The notes: generated from the letters alone by a model not told the origin. A DNA stretch of 64,000 bases from Acheta domesticus (GCA_031308135.1 JAHLJT010004567.1:34438115-34502114), one strand, 5' to 3'; numbered from the stretch's first letter, positions 12,481-22,870 are shown. Made by a program: numbers and translations.

Positions 12481-12604
12481 CAACCCGTCCACGCACCCAC
12501 GCCACCCCCTCTCCATTCTTCTCCCCGCGACTCCCTCGAGCCCGTCCCCGCCCAACTCACAACCGCTCCGCACTATTCCTTCCCGACTCCGCCTTCCCTT
12601 CTTG

Positions 12605-13172
12605 TTTCTGATAATGATGATGATGATGATGATGATTGTTGTTAGGGATTCCGGGCACGTCAACTGCTAAGATCATTAGTCCCGTAAGTACATGTTTTTC
12701 TGGCAAGTGCTGGGTTCTTCCCACGCTGGTTGGTGAGATCCGGCTCCGACCTACAGTCGGCTAGCGGTTTTCCCCAACCAGGTATCTCCCACCAGCTGGG
12801 CACCGCCCAAGCTCTAAACTCCCGACCGGTCTCCCTGCATTTGTGATAGTGTTGTGCATGTTAGTTTGTGAGTGTAAGGGGTGAGGATAGGACAAGAAAG
12901 AAGAAGGAAAGATCGCAAGAGTGGTCCGTGGCCCGTTTCTAAGGGTACTGCTCCGACATTCGTCTGATGCTGATTGGAGAAATCACGAAAAACTACCGAC
13001 TGAAGCAGCCGGCTCTTAGAGTTCTCCTCCAGATTTTCTCCTCCAGAATTCTTCTCCAGACAGCCACTGAATTCGGTCTAGCTGTCTAGAATAGTGTCGA
13101 AAATCCTGCCACCGCCAGGACTCGAACTTAGGACCTCCCGGTCAGAGGCACTGCAGTGACATCAGTTGATGC
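12605..13172 (-). repeat. SINE family A, essentially full length
   Basis: Left end (element 3'): a GAT repeat tail, then TTAGGGATTCCGGGCACGTC and GTCCCGTAAGT. Middle: GATCCGGCTCCGACCTAC and TTTTCCCCAACCAGGTATCT. Then GGGGTGAGGATAGGACAAG and the conserved GATTGGAGAAATCACG block. Right end: the tRNA-like head, whose reverse complement has AGTTCGAGTCCTGGCG as box B and TGTCACTGCAGTGCC at the box A place. This is one of the two best copies for defining the family. Confidence 0.85.
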
Positions 13173-13244
13173 CTAAGAGTGACCTCTCCCGGTTCCTCGC
13201 TCCTGCGCCAGTTCAGACCATCACGTCTACCTCAGTGTGTTTCA

Positions 13245-13442
13245 ATGAGATGTTGAGTCCGGCGCGTCAACTATGCAAGTTATTAGTCCCGTTTATGTAA
13301 TGAACTTTATATTCTGAGAGATGGCGGTGTTCCCCTTTAACCCGTGAGATCTAGCGCCGAAATACACGTTGACTTGTAAGGTTTTCCCTATCCAGGTATC
13401 TCAACACCCCAGCAGAGACAGGTGTGGTAATGCATTACATGT

Positions 13443-13482
<40 letters not shown>

Positions 13483-13750
13483 ATAAGGGGAGAATAAGGT
13501 ATTAGAATCAGAAAGAAGAAATCGCATAAAGTCCGCATCCCGTTTGTTAGAGTACTGACGCGGCATTCTTCCGGTATTCATTGTAGAAACCACAGAAAAC
13601 TTCACATCAGAGTGGGCGCAAGAATTCTCCTCCTGCTGTGGCGTACCCAGCTATATAGATTGTGTCCAAAATTCTCCTCTGTCGGAACCAAACCCTAAGT
13701 CAACGATGTCAACGATGCTGGAGAAGTGTCTAAGCCATCCCAACCGATGC
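13245..13750 (-). repeat. SINE family A, diverged copy
   Basis: It carries the same block order (GGCGCGTCAACT, TTATTAGTCCCGT, GTTTTCCCTATCCAGGTATC, a GTCCG.A.CCCGTTTGTTAG block, ACCACAGAAAAC), but many substitutions make it older than its neighbour at 12.6 kb. A TG microsatellite has expanded inside it. Confidence 0.7.
13439..13480. repeat. (TG)n microsatellite
   Basis: About 18 TG dinucleotides with one GA interruption, inside the diverged SINE A copy. Confidence 0.95.
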
Positions 13751-14052
13751 GATGTCTCTTTTATATTTCACCGAATTAGCAACCGACTCGCTGTGCCTTC
13801 TCCGACCTTCTCTGACTAGTCTGTTACTCCAGCCCCGCTCTCACAGTGTCTACGGTCATTCTCCGCCGCGTTTTTACCTTGCCCCTGTTCATGCCATTCC
13901 CACTCACCACTAAGGTTCACCAACGCTTCCCTATAGCTTCCTGTCGAAGCTCTCCCTGACCAATTCAATACCTGCCACTGCACCATTCCGGCCAACCACG
14001 CCTCGCCGTTTTCTTGTCGCTCCTTTTCCTATCCCTACTACACGGTCTAGTG
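13751..14052. other. No gene seen
   Basis: Pyrimidine-rich, stop-rich sequence without recognisable features. Confidence 0.5.
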
Positions 14053-14279
14053 CAGTGTTGTCAAGGTTGATGTCACGAGCGAGAGTCCGTGGCACGAGTG
14101 TCACGGCGAAATCGCCCCTCCCTCATAACCCCCCGCAAGAGACAGCGTCATCACTATTGTAAAACGGCGAGGTTACTAATACTTTCCTCTCCCGACGCTA
14201 GTTGCGCAGAGAAGCTCGTGGCAATCTATGATGCCACGACTCGTGCAACTGCCACCAGTAGAAGACCTTGACACCACTG
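14053..14279 (+). mobile_element. hAT-like MITE, family hAT-2, copy 1
   Basis: Starts CAGTGTTGTCAAGGT and ends with the reverse complement of CAGTGGTGTCAAGGT. It is flanked by GTCTAGTG and GTCTAGTT (8 bp, one mismatch). The interior is GC-rich with complementary GTGGCAC and GTGCCAC words. Two further copies, each with its own 8-bp duplication, are at 52892-53121 and 54042-54275. At 227 bp without a frame it must be mobilised in trans. Confidence 0.88.
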
Positions 14280-14839
14280 GTCTAGTTTTACCACCTCTCT
14301 CCCACCTCCGATCTGCCCCTGCCCTCCCTTCACCAACCTTCAAGAAACCTTCAAAACATTCAAGAAAATGTGCGCAGTTAATCTCTTTCCCCACACGTCA
14401 TATACAGTTTTTTACTGTTTTTTGACCAAATAAACAAGTAAACCCTACTCCCGCCACGCTCCCTCACATATACACGCACCACTATCTACTGCCTCTAATA
14501 TAGATGGTAGTATCTCTCAGCATTTTACCATGAAACAAGAAATGTAGGAGGTTCAGATCATGAGATTTGGTCAAAGAACACTTAAAATGCTGAATCATTA
14601 AAGGTTGTCGACGTTTCGGAATATTTAATTTCATTATCAGAGCTGGTAAAAAAATGAACAACATTGTCATATGTCTGGCACATACACGTACATTACATAC
14701 ACATACATACACACACATACATTGAAACAGAATTTGTGCTTTGATCAACTTCAATGATATGAACCTCTTACATTGAGTTGCATGGTCTTGAATCTACAAT
14801 GGTGAGAAAAGAAATATTAGTTAGCATACTTTGCTTCTG
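14280..14839. other. No gene; possible retroelement 3' end on the minus strand at 14590-14740
   Basis: On the minus strand CTGATAATGAAATTAAATAT followed by TCCGAAACGTCG resembles the degenerate hammerhead-like motif near the ends of Penelope-like elements. A CA-rich microsatellite (14690-14722) lies beside it. Confidence 0.35.
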
Positions 14840-15028
14840 GCATTAATAAAAAGTTCCATTTATCAGTCAATCAGACAATCGGTTTAAAAATCCAGTTTCA
14901 TTTAATTCATAACATTCAATTAAAATTCATACGTATCGGGGATTTCAATTTTAACTCAATTGTATGAATTAAATGAAGCTGGATTTTTAAACTGATTGTC
15001 TATAATAAATGAAACTTTTTATTAATGC
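14840..15028. mobile_element. Palindromic MITE
   Basis: Two inverted arms of about 75-80 bp (GCATTAATAAAAAGTT at both ends, AATCCAG.TTCATTTAATTC further in) separated by roughly 40 bp. Transcripts would fold into a long hairpin. No target duplication could be fixed with confidence. Confidence 0.7.
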
Positions 15029-15310
15029 AATTATGACAATCAATAAAAATTTATTTATTTACTTCTGTTCGCCTCAATAGTAATTGTAATTATGTAAATG
15101 TAAATTTATTAAATTGGCTAGGCGGAAGAGTAGGCTCAACGGCCTGAGGAACGCCGTAATAATTTTTAATGCAATTATCGGCAATATTTTAATGCAATCT
15201 AGGATCAAGCTACACGTTATCCTCCGAGGCTCAGCCACATTTTTCCCGTAGAGATAATCATGTTTTTATTCAATTTGAGGATACGTATTTTGGGCTGTAT
15301 CCATCGATGA

Positions 15311-15935
15311 AACAAGATTGTTAAGCTTCAGTTATGAACTATGCTATGTTAGGATGATGGTGATGAGGAACGAAGAGACGATTACAAATACGTTCATGGC
15401 TACGCAGGGTTAGAATATGCAGCCTCCTCAGCGCAGACGACGGCTGCCGCAACCGGGGGCCTGCGTAAAGTAGTTTTAATTTTTTTATTTTTATTACTCC
15501 CGCCACATCCCCAACCTGCCTGCGCTCACGCTCACGCTCATGCTCAAGCTGCGTTTGCTCATGCTCATGCAAGATGCGCTTTTTTAAACAAATCCTTGAT
15601 TTAAATTGACAAAATGACAAAATTGATTAAACAAGATTGTTAACCTTGAGTTATGAACTATGCAGTGTTAGGATGATGGTGATGAGGAATGAAGAGACGA
15701 TTACAAATACGTTCATGCCTACGCAGGGTTAGAATATGCAGCCTCCTCAGCGCAGACGACGGCTGCCGCAACCGTCTGCGCCCCGGGGGCCTGCGTAAAG
15801 TAGTTTTATTTTTTTTAATATTTTAATTACTCCTGCCACATCCCCAACCTGCACGCGCTCACGCTCACGCTCATGCTCATGCTCAAGCTGCGTTTGCTCA
15901 TGCTCATGCAAGATGTGTTTTTTAAACAAATCCTT
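15311..15935. repeat. Tandem duplication, period 319 bp
   Basis: Two direct copies of a unit starting AACAAGATTGTTAA and ending near AAACAAATCCTT. Each holds GATGATGGTGATGAGGAA, a GC-rich GCAGACGACGGCTGCCGCAA stretch and a short run of CACGCT/CATGCT hexamers. The copies differ by few substitutions and a small insertion after the CCGCAACCG word in copy 2, so the duplication is recent. The minus-strand frames in the two copies are the same sequence and have no known motif. Confidence 0.9.
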
Positions 15936-16074
15936 CGTATTTTAAAGCCAAAGTGCAATTCGTCACGTTTCCGTGAAATTCTGTTTCTTTAGCGTCCTAA
16001 TTTATAAACATTGATTGGGTGTGGGAGTCGCAAAAGGAAGGTATACTACTGAAATAATATAGGAGACGATTGTT

Positions 16075-16374
16075 GTGGCTCGTGAGGTCTTGCACGTTGG
16101 ACACCCCTGTACTAAGCCAAACCCACATTATCTGACTCATTCCATCTCGCTGTTGCATTCCCTTTACTGCGATTTTCTAGGCCTCCCTTTGGCCCTGATC
16201 GACAGCAACCCCAGTCCCCGAATTCCGCTGCCTCCCCGCGCCACCCCTACACCGTCCATGCCAGCGGTCGGCGCGCCGCAGCCCACCACGCCGTCATGCT
16301 CTGACCTTTCCTTCAGGAAGGAATTCCGGGCCAGCACGGAACATATTGACACGCATCTCATGACTTGACCCCAA
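16075..16374. other. GC-rich islet with unsupported frames
   Basis: Open frames of about 97 codons on the plus strand and 65 on the minus strand overlap here. Neither shows a domain, signal peptide or splice support, and the GC-rich composition explains the lack of stops. Confidence 0.4.
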
Positions 16375-16430
16375 GAGTAGTTAGTTACGTAACTAGAACA
16401 GAAAATGAATCTGGGGTACGAATGAAATAT

Positions 16431-16690
16431 GATTGATTGTTAGTGATTCCGGACACGTCAACTGATATGGTAATTAGTCCCGTAAGTGTAGTGCACGTTT
16501 CCTCGTGAGATGGCGATGGCCTCGTAAAATGGCGATGTGTAGTAGGGAAGTGTATGTTAGTGTGTAAGGGGCGGAGGATTTTACAAGGAAGATGAACGAA
16601 AGATCGCGAGCGGTCCGTCGCCCGTTTGTTAGGGCACTGCCCCGGCATTCGCCTGGTGTTGATCGGAGAAACCACGGAAAAGTAGTTTGT
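16431..16690 (-). repeat. SINE family A, 5'-truncated
   Basis: It has the GATT tail, GTGATTCCGGACACGTCAAC, AATTAGTCCCGTAAGTG, GTAAGGGGCGGAGGAT, GATCGCGAGCGGTCCGT and GTGTTGATCGGAGAAACCAC. The tRNA-like head and some interior are missing, as expected for truncated target-primed insertion. Confidence 0.8.
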
Positions 16691-16835
16691 CCAACAACGA
16701 AATTCAATGAATTCCCGTGATTGATTAACCATAAACGCCCCCTGAACTTGGAAGGATCGTCGTGGTAATCGCAATAGGTCGTATGTCAAAAAAATATTTT
16801 TTTGTTTATTACACCATTGTGATCAGTCAAGAAAC

Positions 16836-17273
16836 TATTACTCGTTCACTTTACATTTGCAGACGGCAGAATTAGGAACTAATGTTGTTTTGAAAGCGAA
16901 GGCCCCAACACACAACCGAGAATACACGAATGGTGCCGATGTCAATCAGCTGTCTCCGATGGCAGAACAAGCGCTTCGGGCACATCTGACGAATTATGTC
17001 TTTCTGCCAGTGAGCTGGAGTGACAAAATAGATCACACCACTCGCTGTTCACAACATTCCCGTACAATATTTTTATTTATTCATTGCACTTATCTACTAC
17101 TTAATGGTTATGTTCTTGCCCGGCCAGGGTTCTTTGTGTTGCTCACCGCCATCTATATCATATTATAAACTGTCAGTATTTACTGCAGACGCGCGTTTCT
17201 CATTCAGTCGGCGGTGACTTCATGTAAACAGATCGCAGCGCTCCGTCTGCAAATGTAAAGTGAACGAGTAATA
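16836..17273. mobile_element. Nested TIR element (31-bp TIRs)
   Basis: Perfect 31-bp inverted ends starting TATTACTCGTTCACTTTACA. The outermost TA on each side may be a TA target duplication, which would fit the Tc1/mariner type. It holds a 103-codon frame (16857-17168) that starts inside the left TIR and has no recognisable transposase motif. Confidence 0.75.
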
Positions 17274-17425
17274 CATCAGTTGCAATAGGTCGTAAGACGA
17301 GGGAGTAACCGAAAACCGAATAGCAAGCTTCTATATTTGTGACAGCAACTTTCAAGATATGGAGAGGTAGGAACGTTTTTCGTTCTTCCTGAAAACTACG
17401 GTAGATTTGACATACAACCTACTGC

Positions 17426-17929
17426 CAGGGCCGTTTTAACAGCATTGGGGGCCCTTGAGCCTAGGTTACTTTGGAGGGCCTCCTATTCTTACTCTCACTA
17501 CCCCCCCCCCCAATGTCGATGCTGAACTATAAAGAAAATCATATCAATTTACATTGGATTTTGTATTTTTTTAATATTTTGAAAGTATTTCTTAGTGTTT
17601 CAATTTAACATTATTCAATGTTGAAAACTTCATGCACATGAATAAACATAAATTATTCAAAATAGTAATTAAATACTCAAATTTAATAAAACAATATTTC
17701 AATATTTAGCATTCCGTATTATAAATATTACCAGCAACATTCCATATTATAAATATTATCCAATGATGTGCGACACCACAGCGCCAATTTTTTGTGGGTA
17801 TTTTGATCATACTCCACTTTTTACACGGGTTTTTGTTTGTTTTTTGAAAAATTAGTTTTAAATTATTTTTTTCAATTATCGGGGGACCTGGGCCCGGGCT
17901 CCGCAGGCCCGTGCGTTAAGACGGCACTG
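17426..17929. mobile_element. hAT-like element (family hAT-1), nested
   Basis: Starts CAGGGCCGTTTTAAC and ends with the reverse complement of CAGTGCCGTCTTAACG. It is flanked by CCTACTGC and CCTATTGC (8 bp, one mismatch). The termini and subterminal GGGCCC words match the copy at 11226-11818. It sits in the right inverted repeat of the outer element, so it is the younger insertion. Confidence 0.85.
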
Positions 17930-17952
17930 CCTATTGCGGTTACCGCGACGAT

Positions 17953-18181
17953 ATTCGCACGACATTGCAACGAACGCGTTCATTGCAGCGCAGTTATCTT
18001 CGCGGGAACAAAAGAGTGCAGTCAGTGCCCGCTGTCGCCGGGCGCGACTGCACGCAAACCGCTGGCCTCGTGTCGTCCGCGCAGGGACGCGCCCCGCCGC
18101 TAGAGCGCTCTGACTGTAACACTCGGAAAGATGCGACGAGAACGGCGAGCAGTGTAGGCACAAAACTGTCTTTACCTCCCA
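17953..18181. other. CpG-dense islet
   Basis: Short GC-rich segment (GCCGGGCGCGACTGC, GCGCCCCGCCGC). Frames on both strands are open merely because stops are rare. No exon evidence. Confidence 0.5.
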
Positions 18182-18690
18182 TACAAAACAACAATAATGC
18201 TTTACAAAACTATAGTCAGACCGACTTTTCTCTACGCCTGCCCGGTATGGATTAATGCTGCAATAACAAACATCAATAAAATTCAAATAGTACAGAACCA
18301 ATTCCTTCGCACCATCACAAATGCATTCTGGATCGTATCAAATCACCAATTACACAATGAATTCAACCTCGATCCCATCATTCACCACATTACTTACCTA
18401 TCCCATAACGTCTTCACTAATATTCACCATATCCAAACTATCTTCATTCAACCTCTGTAAAAATCCCACTCATCCTACTCGCTTCAAAAAAATCCATTCT
18501 ACATATTTTGTAAATTGTTTACAGATCTAGAATAAAGCCTACAAGGTGATATCATGGTTTTCTCAATCTCTGTATTATTGTTAAGTTAGGTTATAATTAA
18601 GCCATCACTACATATGTAAAGTTCTATGAACTGATCTACGTACAAAAGCAATCAAATAATAAATAACAATAATAAAAATCATACAAAACT
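18182..18690 (+). pseudogene. 5'-truncated Jockey-type LINE (RT C-terminus and 3' UTR)
   Basis: The frame ending at 18460 reads LYKTIVRPTFLYACPVW, then KIQIVQNQFLRTITNA, then LHNEFNLDPI. This is the conserved region just after the reverse transcriptase palm in Jockey-clade elements (LYK..IRP..YG.PVW, followed by K.Q..QN..LR.I). Only about 90 residues remain before a stop. A 3' UTR of about 220 bp ends in an A/T-rich AATAA repeat tail. Truncation at the 5' end is usual for LINE copies. The start chosen here is the approximate truncation point, not a start codon. Confidence 0.8.
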
Positions 18691-19146
18691 GTCATACGAC
18701 CATATTATGTGCTTACTCGGATGTATTGGCACTCATATACACAAACACGAAACATTCCAAAATAAAATCCTCGAAATCGTCATGAAATTATTCTAGTATA
18801 TAGTTTTAAATCTCTTCACTGCAAATTATTATTTCCTCCATCTGAAACTTTATTCATATCATAATTCACTTTGTACCACTTTTTTAACGTAAGAATGCAA
18901 CTCGATATCTTGCACTTTCAATAGTCCTGCCCAGTCCTGAAACTTAGAAACCGTGAACCTCTCTACTCCTTTCTCACAAATAGCGTTAATAATTAATAAA
19001 TCAATGCATAATTTGCAGATGCTCGATTGAGTTTCTCTCATCCATATTAAACGGTGCTATGGTATTGTTTGTAGAAGAATTCTAGTGGCCAGATCCTCTG
19101 ATCGATACTTTTCTGTAGTTCCTAACACACATTCCGAGAGACCAGT
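18691..19146. other. No gene seen
   Basis: AT-rich with stops in every frame. Confidence 0.5.
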
Positions 19147-19485
19147 TAATGCCTTATTTTAAGTGGCGAGACTCGGGCCATCAGGCCCGCTCTTCCGTCT
19201 GACCACGCAAATTTCGCTACGCTCCTTTCACCTAGCGGAGAAAGAAGGTATTATCTCGGGCGACGAAACAGGCGATTTGAATTTAGCTCAGAGGCGTCAT
19301 TTAGGCTTGAGGATCTTTTACATGCAAGTAAATCTACTAACATGGGCCAGCCGGCTTTACTTCCCCTCCGCGGAAGGCGTACGAAGGATTTTTTCGCCCT
19401 TAAAAATCCACGGCTTCGATCGGGTTTGAACCCGCGAACTTGGTTATGACAGTCCGGCACGCTAACCGTCACACCATCGAATCCG
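19147..19485 (-). repeat. tRNA-derived SINE (family B), copy 1
   Basis: On the minus strand the head carries GATGGTGTGACGGTTAGCG (box A-like) and GGGTTCAAACCCG (box B). The body includes GTAAAAGATCCTCAAGCC and GGAGCGTAGCGAAATTTGCG, and the 3' end is AAATAAGGCATT. A second copy, about 85 percent alike by eye, is at 32918-33272. Confidence 0.85.
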
Positions 19486-19496
19486 CAAACCAGTCG

Positions 19497-19712
19497 GGGT
19501 TTTGAGCTTGTCCCGGCTGGGGCGGTTCTCCGCTGATGGGAGATGCCTAGTTGTGGAAATCTCCCTCGCCAACGGTAGGTCGGCGCTGGATCTCATCATC
19601 AAGCAGGGCAAGATTATCAAGATCAAGAGCCACATCTCGAGGAAAACATGCGCCACACTTACGGGACTAATGACAGCCGTTGACGCGCCCGGAATCACTA
19701 ATCAATCAATCA
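19497..19712 (+). repeat. SINE family A, 3' half
   Basis: This copy lies in plus orientation: AGCTTGTCCCGGCTGGGGCG, GTAGGTCGGCGCTGGATCTC, CTTACGGGACTAATGACAG and CGCGCCCGGAATCACTAATC with a triple AATC tail. The head is absent. Confidence 0.8.
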
Positions 19713-19849
19713 AAAATACAACAAATCCGATAGAGCTGAAGGCTAATAGATATAATGTATCAATCACGGCTGAGACAATACATCACTGGGAGAGATATCT
19801 GGGAAAGGAAACACTCAAGAAGATAATGTCACGCCAATGTATCCATTGG

Positions 19850-20198
19850 CTTACGGGGTTTTCCCCAACCAGGTATGTCCCACCACTACCATGTATCCAC
19901 CCAGCCGGGATGCTCTATGTTGCCGACTGGCCTTCCGGCATGTGTGGTAGTGTGTGTAAGGGGTCAGGATAGGACAAGGAAGAGGAAGGAAAGATCGCGT
20001 GCGATCCGTGGCCCGTTTATTAGGTATTGCTTCGACATTCACCTGGTGTTGATTGGAGAAATCACAGAAAACCACCGATCGGAGCAGCCGGTTGCTAGAA
20101 TTCTCCTCCAGACTGTGATTGCATTCGACCTACAATTAGATTTGTAGCTTGTGTTGAAAAACCTCCCATCGTCAGGACCTCCTGATCAGAGATGAACA
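19850..20198 (-). repeat. SINE family A, 5' half
   Basis: It lies in the opposite orientation to the fragment at 19497: GGTTTTCCCCAACCAGGTAT, GTAAGGGGTCAGGATAGGAC, GTGTTGATTGGAGAAATCAC, GGAGCAGCCGGTTGCTAGAA. The 3' end is missing, and the head region at 20160-20198 has lost part of box B. Confidence 0.8.
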
Positions 20199-20694
20199 TC
20201 CCTGACCTCTGGATACAGCCACTCTTTCGAAACCGATAAATTACAAAAAACACTTTCTACGGAAATCTATGCTTCTAAGTCATAAGCTGAGAAGAAATTA
20301 TTCATTCCCAATGTTGTTAACACACAGTTGAGTATTCTTTACCATCTGAAATGATGTGTATTTCAAGAAGAACGTTTCCATTCCAACATTTAAAAAAAAA
20401 TCCCATTTGAAACAGTTTCAAATTTACCTTTAAGAAAATTAAGTTAACTCCTATTATTTTGATAATTAGTAGTGGTTGTTTCATACAAAAAAATCACTAA
20501 AACGTAATATACACGCACTGGATGTGATGGAAAAATCCTCACATGACTGGGAATTTGATCTGTAAGCATTGATTTTCTACCAGAATGAGAGTGACGATCC
20601 CCAACCTTTGGTGTCGAGCGCGATTCACATTGGCGCGGGCTACGTGGGCGGAGGTTGGGAGGGAGACGGGGGCAGTTGCAGGATGCAGAAGGCG

Positions 20695-21256
20695 GCGACG
20701 GCAAGAGAAGAGGAGAAGGAGGTGGAGGAGCAGGAGAAGGAGAAGGAGAAGGAGGAGGAGAAGGAGGAGGAGAAGGAGGAGGAGAAGGAGAAAGAGAAGG
20801 AGAAGGAAAAGGAGGAGGAGAAGGAAAAGGAGGAGGAGAAGGAGAAGGTGGAGGAGGAGGAGAAGGAGAAGGAGGATGAGGAGGAGGATGAGGAGGAGGA
20901 GGAGAAGGAGAAGGAGAAGGAGAAGAAGGATGAGGAGGAGGATGAGGAGGAGAAGGAGAAGGGGGATGAGGAGGAGAATGAGAAGGAGAAGGAGGAGAAG
21001 GAGAAGGAGGAGGAGGAGAAGGAGAAGGAAGAGGAGAAGGAGAAGGTGGAGGAGGTGGAGGAGGAGGAGAAGGAGGAGGAGAAGGAGGAGGAGAAGGAGA
21101 AGGAGGAGGAGGAGGAGGAGGAGAAGGAGGATGAGGAGGAGAAGGAGAAGGAGAAGGAGAAGAAGGATGAGGAGGAGGATGAGGAGGAGAAGGAGAAGGA
21201 GAAGGAGGAGGAGAAGGAGGAGAAGGAGGAGGATGAGGAGGAGGAGGAGGAGGAGG
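20695..21256. repeat. Polypurine (GGA/GAA)n tract
   Basis: About 560 bp of nearly pure purine on the plus strand, made of GAG, AAG, GGA and GAT triplets. The Glu/Lys, Arg, Leu and Pro/Ser frames of 250-316 codons are triplet artefacts. Such tracts can adopt H-DNA, and being inside a fold-back element is unusual. Confidence 0.95.
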
Positions 21257-21420
21257 TGGGAGGAGAACGGCGCCATAAATCGCAACCTGTCGGATCCTGT
21301 CCGGGGAAGTTCCGGAAGCCGCGGCATCCGCCTTAAACCTCGGGGCGCGAGAGGAGGCGCTCGGCCGCGGAGGCGAAACGCCACTGCGGCCCAACAGATT
21401 TCTTCCGTGCGCTTTTTACC
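21257..21420. other. CpG-dense islet in the fold-back element
   Basis: GGCGCGAGAGGAGGCGCTCG and similar words. It is comparable in composition to islets at 12.0, 18.0, 43.6, 48.5, 51.5, 53.4 and 57.4 kb. Confidence 0.5.
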
Positions 21421-22870
21421 GTTGGGGAAATACTTTATTTTCAGGTTTTCTGCAGTGAAATATTTACTTGTTTTCTTTAGAAATTTACTTGAAATATTTA
21501 CTTGTTTTCTTTAAAAAATTCAAATGTCTCCTAATTGAAAGTGTTCTAAACTACTAAGCGTTCTAATGTCTACTAATCGAAATTCACATATTACATAATT
21601 GATTTTTTTAGTAGAAAAGTACAACAGAAATGCCGTGTACGGAAAATTTAAAAACTTTTTTTTAAAATTTTGTTTCACTTTGTTCTGTGCTTATTTTTCT
21701 AAATTCATGAAATGGGAGAGGTTTACAAACTTTGGAACAACACAATAACTATACATTAGAGTTAAACTTGTTTCTGAAAATGTTATTGAAATGTTTAGCA
21801 AGATATATAAAAGTATGATATACAGAACTATAGTAAAATATCCTCCAATGCATGTAACATATTAAATTACATATATCATTTCGAAGCCATCGAGTGCTTG
21901 CCTGAAACATTTTAAAATTTTTAATGCTTCATTTGTAACTTGTGTCATAAATATGAATGTAGGATGTAAAATTAGGTTGTACAATACAAAATTATATATA
22001 AAGGACAAAGCAATCTATGAGCAACAGATCACTCAGGAGAAGAGATTCCGTTTTCCCCATAGAGAGCTGAAACGGGTTTGGAGAAATTTATGGAAGGGGA
22101 ACGAGTGAGAGTCACATTTCTAGGAGAGACGGAAAATGAGGGGGTTGAAGTGAACTTTTTTACGGCGCCCACGTTATTTCGCGACATCTGCCACGCGATA
22201 AGCCGTCGGGCAGCGGCCCGCTGGCAGCCGACGACGCCTCGGATACATCTCCTGGACGAGATTATGCAGCCAGAGATAGGCCCTCGGGGATATCATCTCC
22301 GGACGAAACGACTTCAAGTAACGTGGAATCGTGCTCGTGGAAACGCATTTGAAACTTAAGTAGCCTCAGCGAAATAGAACGCCGTTAGGTGAAACTAATG
22401 CATTTTAGTTGGTTTCTTAAGGCCGAACGATACGTGGGGGAGGTTACGAATTGGCTTTTTACAGTATTCAATATCTTGCAAACGCGTGAGAAATAAGGAG
22501 CTGAATTTCAGGAGTCACTCTTATTCTAGTAGAAAATCAATGATTACTGATCAAATCCACAGTAATGTCAGGATTGAGCCATTACATCCAGTGTGTGTGT
22601 ATTACAGTGTGTGATTTTTTTTGTATGAAACAACCGGTACTAATTGTCAAAATTATAGGAATTAACTTAATTTTCTTAAAGATAAATCCGGATCTGTTTC
22701 AAGTGAGATTTTTTTATGTTAGAATGGAAACGTTCTTGTTGAAATATACATTATTTCAGATGATAAAGAATACTCAACTGTGTTCATAACATTGGAAATG
22801 AATAATTCTTTTACACAGTTTATGACTTACAAGCATAGATTTCCATAGAACGTGTTTTTGTCACTTTTTG

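Larger units (their letters stand above)
16756..17952. mobile_element. Outer TIR element hosting two nested insertions
   Basis: Its two ends are 35-bp inverted repeats with three mismatches (ATCGTCGTGGTAATCGC inward to GTATGTCAAA). The right inverted repeat is itself split at 17426 by a hAT-like element. Another TIR element occupies 16836-17273. Removing both insertions leaves an element of about 250 bp. The target duplication is not evident. Confidence 0.7.
20238..22870. mobile_element. Fold-back element with about 360-bp inverted arms
   Basis: The left arm (about 20238-20600) and right arm (about 22508-22870) are inverted copies, about 80-85 percent alike by eye. Shared words include GGAAATCTATGCTT, AACGTTTCCATTC, TTTAAGAAAATTAAGTTAA and GGTTGTTTCATACAAAAAAA, all in mirrored order. 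Between the arms lie a polypurine tract, a CpG-dense islet and a 93-codon frame (22078-22359) with no known motif. No transposase is visible, and terminal target duplications could not be identified. Confidence 0.8.

Noticed and set aside
11826..12663. Gly/Arg-rich and Ala/Gly-rich frames of 156-244 codons
   Set aside because: Products of a CCCGCN hexamer minisatellite; three overlapping frames are open at once.
20444..21514. Frames of 250-316 codons rich in Glu/Lys, Arg, Leu or Pro/Ser on both strands
   Set aside because: All arise from one GGA/GAA polypurine tract read in different frames; no domain or start context.
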